DNA of 15,864 nucleotides, from the NCBI GenBank assembly GCA_003218525.1, contig QHNU01000108.1, positions 1-15,864 of the forward strand, given 5' to 3'. Below, in pieces: positions 6,815 through 13,945 of this stretch (the first letter of the stretch is position 1; the number at the start of each line of letters is the position of its first letter). The notes under the pieces are model-generated. The model was given only the letters and a program-made list of their open reading frames with translations, did no database searches and had not been told where the DNA came from. The position numbers and the translations under genes were made by a program. Source of the DNA: Verrucomicrobiota bacterium. Its GTDB lineage: Bacteria; Verrucomicrobiota; Verrucomicrobiia; Chthoniobacterales; UBA10450.

Positions 6815-9022
6815 TTACTTCAACACTCCGATCTGCTCGATCAAGCGCCGGCGCAGGTCGGCCCGAAATCGGATTTCATCGGCCGCAATTTCGACTGGCT
6901 TCGCGCTCGGTTCCGACAGATGGATACTGGCAAAACTGCGGAGTTCCTCGATACGATTCGGATTAGTAAAGAAGGTGAAGAGGCTCGGAATATAGCTGTT
7001 TGCACCAAGAGCGTCGACTTTCGCAAGCAAGCCCTTGAAGTTCGCGTTGGCGAATTCCCACGCCAGGTCCGGACGATCGCTTTCTCTCGCGACTTTGGAT
7101 ACGAGAAAGACCGCGCGACTCGTCGGTAACCCATCAGTCAACGCGATAGCGAGCGTCTTTTTGATGAGCGCTGGATCAGTCGCAAAGGCGAGCGCATCAT
7201 AATAGTTTTGCTTCTCCTCTGTGCTCGTCGTTTTTAGGCCGAGATCATGGAGTCTCTGCCAGATCTCCGCATTTCCGTTGCGCGTGACGACCGCAAATGT
7301 GGCTCCGCGTAGATCGGATGGAACGCTGGCAGGATTTTTCAAATAAGCTTCGAAATTTTCTCGGCATCGTTTGATCACGTCTTGGTCACCGAGTAGACCG
7401 AGTTCTTGGATCAAGCTTGCTCGCAACACAGGTGCCGTGGGCAGTTCGGCCCGGATCGGTTCAAAGGTGAGTTCGTTCAGTGTCGGCCGCAAAACCCATT
7501 GGGCATAGTTGCGAAACTGGTCGCGTTGCGGGGTGTCTGCGAGCAAATGATTAATGGAATCAAAGACGTTGATGATCTGCTCGCGCACCGCGAGCGCCGT
7601 GTCCTGCGGAAGGCGACCGACTAAATCAATGTAAAAGGCGAGGGGTTGCAGCCCGGCCTGGACAAAGGCCCAGGCATCGCTAAGCAAGTTCACTTTGTCG
7701 GGCGCGTTCATCCTGGGCAGTGACGCGAGCAGAAGTTTCCACGAGGTCGCGTCGTAAGCGACACGGTAGTTTCCCGCGCCGTCGACGTTTAGCTTCAGTG
7801 CTCGGTCCATTGGGATGTCTTCAAGCGATGTTGTTTTTTGCGACATTAGCATCGTCGCCGGCGCGCTCTGAGCATCTATGAAATAAGTGATCGGAATTTT
7901 CCAAAGCCCGTCGGATGCCTTGGAAAAACCAATTGTAAAACGCTCTTGCGCGAGCAAAACCTTGCCGTTGTTTTCGCGCTTTACCGTGACAACTGGAAAC
8001 CCCGGTTGTTCTGTCCATGCCGCTGCGATTTCCGTGACCGGCTTTCCTGAAGCCGCATCCAACGCATTCCACAAATCCGCGGTCGTGGAGTTGGAATATT
8101 GATGCGCCTGGATGTAGCGACGGATCCCATCACGGAATGGCTCTTCGCCCAGAAAGCTTTCGAGCATCCGAAGAAAGGATTGCCCCTTCTTATAGGTAAT
8201 GTCATCGAACGCATTATTCGCTTCTCCCTCAGTGGCGACTGGCTGCTGGATAGGGTGCGTGGTTGCCCGAGCGTCGCCTTCCATTGCCTGCTCCTTCGGA
8301 ATACCGATCCGCCGAGCGGGATCGCGCGGAATCGACTTTTCGAGCCAGACTTCCCATTGCGGATTGAAATGCGCTGTACATTTCGTCCCCATCCACGAGG
8401 CGAATCCTTCGTTTAGCCAGAGATTGTCCCACCACGCCATGGTCACTAAATCACCGAACCATTGGTGGGCGACCTCGTGGGCGATGACTTCATAAACACG
8501 CTGCTTCGTCGTGATGGAAGAATTCTGCGGATCGAACAGCAACGCCGTTTCGTAGTAGGTAATTCCGCCCCAATTCTCCATGGCGCCCCCAAATCCACCC
8601 GGGATCGCGAGTTGATCGAGCTTGGGCAATGGATATGGAATCCCAAAATATTGATTGTAATAGTGCAAAATTTGCGCCGTGCTTTCCAAGGCGTAGCGGC
8701 CGCTCTCTGCCTTGCCTTTCGTGGTGATGATGCGCAGCTTGACCCCTTCAGTTTCGGATTCGATCGCGTCAAACTCACCTGCGCAAAAGACATTCAAGTA
8801 GGTCGACATGGAAGGCGTCGGCTGGAAACTGACTTCACGTCCAGCGCTGACTTTCCGCTCACTCGCGATCGGCATGTTGGAAACCGCCATCCAGTTTTCC
8901 GGCACGACGGCGCTTAGCTGAAAACGCGCGCGAAAAACTGGCTCATCCCAGCAAGGGAAGAGTCGGCGCGCATCGGTCGCCTCGAATTGCGTGCCAAGCA
9001 ATAGTTTCTTTGCCCCGGTTCC
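6815..9022 (-). CDS. M1-family zinc aminopeptidase, catalytic and C-terminal part (frame after a -1 frameshift)
   Basis: The sequence begins GTGAKKLLLGTQFEATDARR, the usual continuation of the N-terminal domain encoded just upstream in another frame. The peptidase domain contains GGAMENWG (8590-8567), the exopeptidase motif, and HEVAH (8479-8465) followed 18 residues later by the Glu of NEGF, giving the M1 zinc site HExxH-x18-E. ITYKKG supplies the likely catalytic Tyr. A helical ERAP1/APN-type C-terminal domain follows, ending REQ-rich and EQIGVLK. M1 enzymes remove N-terminal residues from peptides; with the upstream signal peptide this one should be periplasmic or exported. The frame has a TTG at 9001, but it is not a natural domain start. 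One missing base near 9023 separates this part from the other. It is either a pseudogene or an assembly indel. Confidence 0.88.
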   Translation of the reverse strand, partial: GTGAKKLLLGTQFEATDARRLFPCWDEPVFRARFQLSAVVPENWMAVSNMPIASERKVSAGREVSFQPTPSMSTYLNVFCAGEFDAIESETEGVKLRIITTKGKAESGRYALESTAQILHYYNQYFGIPYPLPKLDQLAIPGGFGGAMENWGGITYYETALLFDPQNSSITTKQRVYEVIAHEVAHQWFGDLVTMAWWDNLWLNEGFASWMGTKCTAHFNPQWEVWLEKSIPRDPARRIGIPKEQAMEGDARATTHPIQQPVATEGEANNAFDDITYKKGQSFLRMLESFLGEEPFRDGIRRYIQAHQYSNSTTADLWNALDAASGKPVTEIAAAWTEQPGFPVVTVKRENNGKVLLAQERFTIGFSKASDGLWKIPITYFIDAQSAPATMLMSQKTTSLEDIPMDRALKLNVDGAGNYRVAYDATSWKLLLASLPRMNAPDKVNLLSDAWAFVQAGLQPLAFYIDLVGRLPQDTALAVREQIINVFDSINHLLADTPQRDQFRNYAQWVLRPTLNELTFEPIRAELPTAPVLRASLIQELGLLGDQDVIKRCRENFEAYLKNPASVPSDLRGATFAVVTRNGNAEIWQRLHDLGLKTTSTEEKQNYYDALAFATDPALIKKTLAIALTDGLPTSRAVFLVSKVARESDRPDLAWEFANANFKGLLAKVDALGANSYIPSLFTFFTNPNRIEELRSFASIHLSEPSAKPVEIAADEIRFRADLRRRLIEQIGVLK

Positions 9023-9435
9023 TACTTCGCGTAATAAAGGCCACGGCCAAACTGGTTGATTTTGCCATTAAATTTGAGCGCGAGAGTGTGCTGTCCGTGC
9101 TGAAGTTCTTCTGGCAAAGAGAGGGTGACGAGCTCGTTTTTTGTATCGGCTTTAACAGCGGAACTTGCGATCAGATTTTCATCGATGCGCGCCTCAGTGA
9201 CGCTTACGTCAAATGCATTGAAAACGATCTGGCGCGTAGGAGATTCGACACTGAGCTGCACTGTTTCGCTGCCACTGAACGTGAGTTTCGCGAGATCGGG
9301 CTGAATGCGAATCGCGTACTCGATCGGTCGGATATGCTTTGGAAGCTTGCCTGGCGTAGTTGGGAACTCGAACGGCTTCTCGGCCTTCAGCGAAGTCACG
9401 GCAGTAAAAATGAACAATGCCCAGACCCGGCGCAT
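9022..9435 (-). CDS. M1-family aminopeptidase, N-terminal part with signal peptide, interrupted at TAG 9024-9022
   Basis: Starts at ATG 9435 with MRRVWALFIFTAVTSLKA, a classic signal peptide. It is followed by the all-beta N-terminal domain of M1 peptidases (KHIRPIEYAIRIQPDLAKLT, FSGSETVQLSV, IVFNAFDVSVTEA). The frame stops at TAG directly after GRGLYYAK. Family proteins continue GLYY-x-x-Y then a Gly/Lys-rich turn and TQFEATDARR, which is exactly what the other frame encodes from 9022. Adding one base between TA and GG would restore TAT/TAC GGA and a protein of about 870 residues. The gene starts 42 nt after the stop of the exported 148-aa protein on the same strand, so it is probably the last gene of the sigma-factor operon. 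Confidence 0.85.
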   Translation of the reverse strand: MRRVWALFIFTAVTSLKAEKPFEFPTTPGKLPKHIRPIEYAIRIQPDLAKLTFSGSETVQLSVESPTRQIVFNAFDVSVTEARIDENLIASSAVKADTKNELVTLSLPEELQHGQHTLALKFNGKINQFGRGLYYAK

Positions 9436-9477
9436 CCGCTCACTAAACAGCGGATCAGCGAATTTGCATGTGCGCCA

Positions 9478-9924
9478 CTACTGCACCATGAGGACTATGA
9501 CCAACTGCCCGTCGCCGATTTGCGGCCCGCGAATGACGAGCGGGCCGGCTTTGCTGAGCTGGGCGTCCGTTTCCAGTAGCACCTTATTTTCCTGCAAAAG
9601 CTTTAGATTTAGAACGTAGGCGCCGGCTTTCTGGCCCCGAGCATCGACTCGAAGGGCAAAGTACTTGGTGGTGGCGAGCCAGTCTTCCTGGCCACTTTTT
9701 AATGTTTTGCGTGCCTCGCCAATTAGATGCAATCGAGTATAGCCGAACAACTGCCGCAAGGTCGCCTCGACCGGGGTCAGTTCCGTTGGCGTCGGCTCCG
9801 GTGGCCCCGAATTGCTGGCGATAATAATCCCGCTCCAAACTGTCTGATCTGCCCGAATCGCGACGCTGCTGCTGCTGAGCGCGACTGCAAAAATCGCGAT
9901 GAGCAGCAAAGCGCGACGCTCCAT
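9478..9924 (-). CDS. Exported protein of unknown function, 148 aa
   Basis: The N-terminus MERRALLLIAIFAVALSSSS followed by VAIRA/DQ is a signal peptide. The mature part has a Pro/Thr-rich linker (GPPEPTPTELTPVEATLRQL), a segment LFGYTRLHLIGEARKTLKSG, then a predicted beta-rich half (KYFALRVDARG, AYVLNLKLLQENKVLLETDA, GQLVIVLMVQ). I do not recognise a named family. Its start ATG follows the anti-sigma stop with one base between them (TAA A ATG), so the two are almost certainly co-translated. Membership of an ECF operon and an exported location suggest an envelope sensor or effector of that regulon, but that is inference. No catalytic motif or cysteine pair is seen. Confidence 0.75.
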   Translation of the reverse strand: MERRALLLIAIFAVALSSSSVAIRADQTVWSGIIIASNSGPPEPTPTELTPVEATLRQLFGYTRLHLIGEARKTLKSGQEDWLATTKYFALRVDARGQKAGAYVLNLKLLQENKVLLETDAQLSKAGPLVIRGPQIGDGQLVIVLMVQ

Positions 9925-9925
9925 T

Positions 9926-10435
9926 TTATTTAGCGGCGTACTCGGGGGGGAGCGATTGCAATCCGTCTACCCAAAGCACGGTCACGTGTTCGTCTTTCTT
10001 CTCAAACATCGTGATAGTCGCATTCGGGCTGATAGCCGGATCGACTCGATAGTTCAAAATTTGCGTGAGGTACTCGGATTGGTCCGCGGGTGGCTTGTTA
10101 CGAATCACCACCACGGCGCAAATCACAAAAATTGCCAGAGCGGTAGCGCTACTCCACAACAGCCGGCGGATGGTCCACCACCCGGTGCTGACTGCGCGTA
10201 CCGTGGGTCCTCGATCCTCGCGGTCCAAGCGCTCGCGCAATTGATGACTGAAAAATTCCGCATTATTGAGTACCGGGGCCATCTGTTCGCGCAACAGAGA
10301 ACCTAGCTGCTTCGCACTCTGTTTCTCCGCCTGCGCTGTCGCTTTGTCTGGCAGAGATGCCTCGAACTCCTCCAGCTCGCGACCAGTCAACTGGTCGTCG
10401 ATCCAGGCAGTCCATTTTTCCTCAAACGTTTTCAT
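9926..10435 (-). CDS. Membrane-anchored anti-sigma factor, 169 aa (no zinc motif)
   Basis: The N-terminal cytoplasmic part (about 1-85) is helical and charged and opens KTFEEKWTAWIDDQLTGREL, the look of an anti-sigma domain (short helix, D-Q-L, then an E-rich helix). One membrane helix follows at about 90-110 (SSATALAIFVICAVVVI) and a periplasmic tail of about 55 residues ends LPPEYAAK. Unlike ZAS-type anti-sigmas it lacks the H-x3-C-x2-C zinc motif; its only Cys is in the membrane. I chose ATG 10435 over ATG 10441 because the GAGGG site at 10446-10442 touches the first but lies 6 nt from the second. The 5' end overlaps the sigma gene by 14 nt, the usual arrangement for a sigma/anti-sigma pair. 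Confidence 0.8.
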   Translation of the reverse strand: MKTFEEKWTAWIDDQLTGRELEEFEASLPDKATAQAEKQSAKQLGSLLREQMAPVLNNAEFFSHQLRERLDREDRGPTVRAVSTGWWTIRRLLWSSATALAIFVICAVVVIRNKPPADQSEYLTQILNYRVDPAISPNATITMFEKKDEHVTVLWVDGLQSLPPEYAAK

Positions 10436-11033
10436 AAACATCCCTCAGCAAATGCTGCAATTTCTTGCGAGCGTAGAATAGCCGCGACATGACGGTGCCA
10501 ATTGAGCAGCCGAGCGCTTCCGCAATTTCGTGATACTGCATATCTTCAGTTTCTTTCATCAGAATCACGCCGCGATGTTCCGGCGATAACTGCGCAATGG
10601 CCTGATCGATCCGGGAGCGAATTTCCTGCCGCTCAAGACGCTGGTGTGGCAGCGCCTCCGCTCGCGGGACGGTCTTTGACGCCGGGTCGACCTCCTTCAG
10701 CTGGATCGAATCATCGAATTCTGTGCCAGCTCCTTTAACCTGTTTCTTGCGCAGCCAATCAATCGTCACATTCATGACAATGCGGTAAATCCAAGTGTAA
10801 AATGACGACTTTCCCCGAAACCGGTTAATCGACTTCCACGCCTTGACAAAACTGTCCTGAGCTAAATCCCAGGCGTCTTGCTCGTTATGGACCATGTTAT
10901 AAATCATTCCAAAAATCCTCGTTCGGTAGCGCGTGACAAGCTCGTCGAAGGCCGTTGTATCACCTTGCTGGCAGCGTTTCACCAGATCAAGCTCCGACAC
11001 ATCGGGCTGAGCCGCAGTTGCTTCCGTATGCAT
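10422..11033 (-). CDS. ECF-type RNA polymerase sigma factor (RpoE-like), 203 aa
   Basis: Region 2 spans about residues 27-96: FDELVTRYRTRIFGMIYNMV, then DAWDLAQDSFVKAWKSI and FRGKSSFYTWIYRIVMN...DWLRKK. A variable linker leads to region 4 at about 145-197: LSPEHRGVILMKETEDMQYH, EIAEALGCSIGTVMSRLFYARKKL. This two-domain layout without region 3 or 1.1 defines extracytoplasmic-function sigma factors. It should direct RNA polymerase to a small regulon when freed from the anti-sigma factor encoded directly downstream with a 14-nt overlap. No ribosome binding site is obvious before ATG 11033. The upstream 211-aa gene ends only 40 nt away, through a strong hairpin. The regulon is unknown; autoregulation is common in the family. 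Confidence 0.92.
   Translation of the reverse strand: MHTEATAAQPDVSELDLVKRCQQGDTTAFDELVTRYRTRIFGMIYNMVHNEQDAWDLAQDSFVKAWKSINRFRGKSSFYTWIYRIVMNVTIDWLRKKQVKGAGTEFDDSIQLKEVDPASKTVPRAEALPHQRLERQEIRSRIDQAIAQLSPEHRGVILMKETEDMQYHEIAEALGCSIGTVMSRLFYARKKLQHLLRDVYENV
10442..10446 (-). promoter_or_regulatory. Ribosome binding site deciding the anti-sigma start
   Basis: GAGGG on the minus strand lies inside the end of the sigma gene. It directly abuts the ATG at 10441 (no spacer) and leaves 6 nt before the ATG at 10435, which favours the latter as the true start. Confidence 0.6.
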
Positions 11034-11059
11034 TATTGGACGGATGAGCGGCTAATTCA

Positions 11060-11088
11060 TTCAACAGTCGCAGTTAGCGACTGCCGAA
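11060..11088 (-). other. Strong RNA hairpin at the 211-aa gene/ECF sigma junction
   Basis: On the minus-strand RNA, 11088-11077 pairs with 11071-11060 as a 12-bp stem (10 Watson-Crick, two adjacent G-U) around the 5-nt loop TAACT. The loop contains the TAA stop codon of the upstream gene. On the plus strand the two wobble pairs become A-C mismatches, so the structure suits the minus transcript. No T-run follows, so it is not a normal intrinsic terminator; a processing, stabilising or attenuation role is possible. Confidence 0.6.
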
Positions 11089-11709
11089 GCGCCGCCTCCA
11101 TTCGCCGCGATACTCGCCGGTTAGGGTGATAATACCATCGCGGACCTGGAAAAGACGCTGCAGCAGAACAGCATGTTGCGCGACCGAGATACGCTTTTCC
11201 CGCAATAGCGCAGCCGCGCCATCTATCGAGAGGGTGATTGCCTTAAGGGCGCGTTTCAAATACGCAATTGTCATCCCTATTTCATCGACGTCTTCCCCGC
11301 TCAACGCTGCTGCGAGTTTCGCGCTCGCCAGCGCGGCATGAGTGGCGAGTTTCACGGCCGAGGGCTCATTCTGCAGCGTTGCGTCCGCGTCAAACATTTG
11401 ATCGATCCAAACCGTAAGTGCGAAGGCGGCGCGATAAAGACTGTGCTCTTCGAATGAGTCCGGTGGTTCGACCCGTTCTTCACCGGCGTCTTCCTCGAGC
11501 AGCGCGTCGACCTCCTGCGTCCAGTCCTTTCCCTCAAGCAACTGCGTCCATCCCATTTCCCGAGCGATGATCTGGTCCCGATTCGGGTCATCAAGATACT
11601 TCTCCAACAGTTCCATGTACTTCTCCGTCTTGTAATCCTGCTGTTGGAGAAATCGTTCCCAGTCGTATTCGTCCCAAGCGCGCTCGGGCTCGTGATCGAA
11701 TCCCGCCAT
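11074..11709 (-). CDS. Hypothetical cytoplasmic protein, 211 aa
   Basis: I do not recognise the family. The N-terminal third is acidic and aromatic (ERAWDEYDWERFLQQQDYKT, EKYMELLEKYLDDPN), the middle is very acidic (ALLEEDAGEERVEPPDSFEE), and the C-terminal half is predicted all-helical and alanine-rich (KLATHAALASAKLAAALSGE, IAYLKRALKAITLSIDGAAA), ending with an arginine-rich tail (RGEWRRRFGSR). No signal peptide or membrane segment is visible. Codon use and length support a real gene, and competing frames are shorter and full of Arg/Ser. It sits between rlmN (53 nt upstream) and the ECF sigma gene (40 nt downstream) on the same strand, so it may be the first gene of the sigma operon or belong with rlmN. 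Confidence 0.72.
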   Translation of the reverse strand: MAGFDHEPERAWDEYDWERFLQQQDYKTEKYMELLEKYLDDPNRDQIIAREMGWTQLLEGKDWTQEVDALLEEDAGEERVEPPDSFEEHSLYRAAFALTVWIDQMFDADATLQNEPSAVKLATHAALASAKLAAALSGEDVDEIGMTIAYLKRALKAITLSIDGAAALLREKRISVAQHAVLLQRLFQVRDGIITLTGEYRGEWRRRFGSR

Positions 11710-11762
11710 ACAAATTGATTAAACTCCACGATTAAGGACCGTGCAAAAGGTTTCACGCGGAG

Positions 11763-12863
11763 TTAAGCGGCCCTTATCGGCCCCGCAGTGGTTGGCGAGA
11801 AATCCGCTGTTAGCGCACGTTCCGTCTGCAAGCGGAGTTGGCCACAGGCCGCGGCAATGTTATGGCCCTTCTCCCGCCGTAAGGTCGCTGTCACACCCGC
11901 GTTCCGCAAAACGGCAAGAAATCTCTCCTGCTGGGGTCGCGGCGGTCGTGTCCATTCAAGTCCGTCCACGGTGTTGTATGGAATCAGGTTTACCTTGGCT
12001 TCGAGATCGCGCGCGCGTTTCGCCAGAGCGTGGGCTTGGTCAACGCTATCGTTCACGTTCTCAATCAGAATGTATTCGAACGTGATGCGCTGTTTCTTGC
12101 GCGAGTTGTAATAACGGCAGGCATCAAACAGGGCCTCAACATTATACTTGCGATTGATCGGCATGATCTGACTCCGCACCGCGTCCGTAGCGCCATGCAA
12201 GGATACCGCCAGCCGAATTTGGAGCGGCTGGTCAGCAAGTTTCCGAATCTGCGGCACAAGACCGCTCGTTGAAACCGTGATGTGACGCGCTCCAATTCCG
12301 ATTCCCCAAGGCGCATTGAGAATGGAAATGGCTCGCAGCAGGTTTTCGTAATTTGCCAGCGGCTCACCCATGCCCATAAAGACAATGTTGTCGAGGCGCT
12401 CACCCGCTTCCTGCTCGACCGCGATGATCTGATCGACAATTTCATCTGCCGACAAGTTGCGTTTCCATCCATCTAAACCGCTCGCACAGAATTTGCAGCC
12501 GTAGGCGCATCCCACCTGCGTAGAAACACAAATAGTTCGTCGATCCGAGCGCGAACCATAAAGTGCAGGCGATGCCGGAATCAGGACCGACTCGATGAGG
12601 TTGCCGTCGCTTAGACGGAACAAGAATTTCCGGGTTGCATCTTTCCCGCCCAGTATGCGAACGATCTCGAGATCGGTATAAGCGAATTTGGTCTTCAGTT
12701 TTTGGCGCAGTGGTCGCGGTAAATCGCTCATCGAATCGAAGGAACGGACGCGCTTCCGATAAATCCATGTCGCGATCTGGTTCGCGCGATAAGGCGGCTC
12801 ATTCAATTGCCATAGCTCCTCGATCAGCTCATCGAGCAGAAGCGATTTAATTGAAGGCTTCAT
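11763..12863 (-). CDS. rlmN: 23S rRNA (adenine-C2)-methyltransferase RlmN, radical SAM, 366 aa
   Basis: The radical-SAM cluster motif is C-x3-C-x2-C in QVGCAYGCKFCASG (Cys119, 123, 126). MGMGEPLANYENLL, HITVSTSGLVPQI, LAVSLHGATD and LIPYNTV follow in RlmN order. Near the end, HNIAAACGQL carries the catalytic cysteine at 340. The enzyme methylates C2 of A2503 in 23S rRNA (and A37 of some tRNAs), using SAM both as radical source and methyl donor. The length is typical. I chose ATG 12863 (MKPSIKSLLL); an in-frame GTG at 12875 is possible, and no strong ribosome binding site separates them. A palindromic repeat element lies about 50 nt upstream. The C-terminal tail after CGQL (about 24 residues) is ordinary. 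Confidence 0.95.
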   Translation of the reverse strand: MKPSIKSLLLDELIEELWQLNEPPYRANQIATWIYRKRVRSFDSMSDLPRPLRQKLKTKFAYTDLEIVRILGGKDATRKFLFRLSDGNLIESVLIPASPALYGSRSDRRTICVSTQVGCAYGCKFCASGLDGWKRNLSADEIVDQIIAVEQEAGERLDNIVFMGMGEPLANYENLLRAISILNAPWGIGIGARHITVSTSGLVPQIRKLADQPLQIRLAVSLHGATDAVRSQIMPINRKYNVEALFDACRYYNSRKKQRITFEYILIENVNDSVDQAHALAKRARDLEAKVNLIPYNTVDGLEWTRPPRPQQERFLAVLRNAGVTATLRREKGHNIAAACGQLRLQTERALTADFSPTTAGPIRAA

Positions 12864-12914
12864 CGGAGCTACCACAAATGAGACTACGGCCCAAGCGCGC
12901 GAGCATCAACGCGC

Positions 12915-13048
12915 GTCATCCCGAGTCGCGCCGACAATGCCCGTCCAGCTCGGACCGAAGGATCTCGCGACAGCGCAAACGATTACGCCGGTCGGAATGT
13001 GCAATGTAGAATATTAGGCCAGATCCCTCACATGCGTTCGGGATAACA
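12915..13048. repeat. Palindromic intergenic repeat element (REP/MITE-like)
   Basis: The ends are imperfect inverted repeats: GTCATCCCGAGTCGC at 12915-12929, and GCGTTCGGGATAACA at 13034-13048 (reverse complement TGTTATCCCGAACGC). Inside them, GGATCTCGCGA (from about 12961) faces AGATCCCTCACATG (from 13021), again in inverted order. This ATCCCGA...GGATCT / AGATCCCT...TCGGGAT design is a dispersed palindromic repeat type I recall from soil bacterial genomes. It fills most of the rlmN/Mpv17-like intergenic region. A related half copy lies at 13886-13928. Confidence 0.6.
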
Positions 13049-13058
13049 CTTTGTCATG

Positions 13059-13075
13059 GCAGCCGTGGCGGCTGC
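13059..13075 (+). other. Small hairpin in the leader of the Mpv17-like gene
   Basis: GCAGCC (13059-13064) and GGCTGC (13070-13075) form a 6-bp GC stem with loop GTGGC, ending 23 nt before ATG 13099. It may be a tail of the repeat region or a leader structure; no T-run follows. Confidence 0.35.
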
Positions 13076-13098
13076 ACAGCCATGATTCAGCTTGCTCG

Positions 13099-13866
13099 AT
13101 GACTAATCCTCACGCCAGTTTTGCGCGCATGTCGCGCGAGCGCACGCCGTGGTTGATTGGCTGGGAAGCAGCCAAAGCCAATGCCGCCCCGGCATTCGTC
13201 CTTCAAGCAATCATGCTCACGCTTTTGCTGGCCTATTATTTCCATCCCCCGAGCGCCGCCTTGCTTAATACGCTTGCCAACTACAAGCAGCAGCACGGCC
13301 TCGCCTTTGTCCTCATCGCCTCAGTGATCGTCGGCGCTGCGTTGCCCGAGCTGTTTGTCATTATTTTCTTTCAACATGGTCGCCCTCGCATTGAGAACGG
13401 GCGCAATTTCATTTTCAACGCGCCTTTTTGGGCGTTCGACGGATTTCTGGTGAACCTGATGTACCGAATGCTTGCGAGATCCGTTGGCGATCGCGTCAGC
13501 CTCTCGATCGTCGCGGCGAAAATCGTCATCGATCAATTCGGTTATAATCCATTCTTCGCCGCCCCTTACGGGATCTGGGGTTATGCCTGGAAAAACTACG
13601 GTTATTCCTGGTCAAAACTGCGGCCATTATTGACTTGGAAATATTATCGCGCTCACGCCTTGCCCGTGCTGGTTGCGACCTGGGCAGTGTGGGTTCCGTT
13701 GATGGCGATTATCTACTCTCTCCCCTTGGCGCTTCAATTTCCGCTATTCGCTCTCGCACTCGCCTTTTGGGTCTTGATGATGACTTACATGACCAATCGT
13801 TTCGCGGAGAGACGTGGCACGCTGATCACGACGCCAGTAGAGATTCCCGCGCAGACCGCCAAATAA
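13099..13866 (+). CDS. Mpv17/PMP22-like integral membrane protein, 255 aa
   Basis: Membrane segments lie at about 31-48, 67-92, 112-127, 190-207 and 212-232. Three stretches resemble the Mpv17/PMP22 family: RSVGDRVSLSIVAAKIVIDQ with FGYNPFF (K...DQ...P), a YSWSKLRPLLTWKYYRAH loop, and WAVWVPLMAIIYSLPLALQF followed by FWVLMMTYM. This matches the family's C-terminal pattern of tryptophan-rich helix, short P/F-rich turn and last helix. In eukaryotes the family acts in mitochondrial and peroxisomal membranes as channel-like proteins; the bacterial role is unknown. I chose ATG 13099 because the frame's first start (TTG 13051) lies in the upstream hairpin region; ATG 13129 is also possible. Repeat fragments bracket the gene. 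Confidence 0.7.
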   Translation: MTNPHASFARMSRERTPWLIGWEAAKANAAPAFVLQAIMLTLLLAYYFHPPSAALLNTLANYKQQHGLAFVLIASVIVGAALPELFVIIFFQHGRPRIENGRNFIFNAPFWAFDGFLVNLMYRMLARSVGDRVSLSIVAAKIVIDQFGYNPFFAAPYGIWGYAWKNYGYSWSKLRPLLTWKYYRAHALPVLVATWAVWVPLMAIIYSLPLALQFPLFALALAFWVLMMTYMTNRFAERRGTLITTPVEIPAQTAK

Positions 13867-13885
13867 CCAGCGGACATTGCAGTCT

Positions 13886-13928
13886 CGCGAGACCCTTGAT
13901 GAGCATTGTCTGTGCGCTCGGGATAACA
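13886..13928. repeat. Degenerate half copy of the palindromic repeat
   Basis: GCGCTCGGGATAACA at 13914-13928 matches 14 of 15 bases of GCGTTCGGGATAACA at 13034-13048, in the same orientation, preceded by a GAGACCCTTGATGAG stretch like the degenerate AGATCCCTC half. A perfect 12-base palindrome GTCTCGCGAGAC (13882-13893) overlaps its left end. It occupies the gap between the convergent Mpv17-like and HAD genes. Confidence 0.5.
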
Positions 13929-13945
13929 TCGTGTCGGGTTACAGT

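Noticed and set aside
9020..9026. Programmed -1 ribosomal frameshift in the aminopeptidase
   Set aside because: No X-XXY-YYZ slippery site and no clear downstream pseudoknot; a single lost base explains it more simply.
9010..9579. 189-aa plus-strand ORF
   Set aside because: It is antisense to the M1 N-terminal domain and the end of the exported 148-aa gene, with no recognisable domain.
13882..13893. GTCTCGCGAGAC palindrome as an intrinsic terminator for the convergent genes
   Set aside because: It has no loop of usable size and no T-run on either strand.
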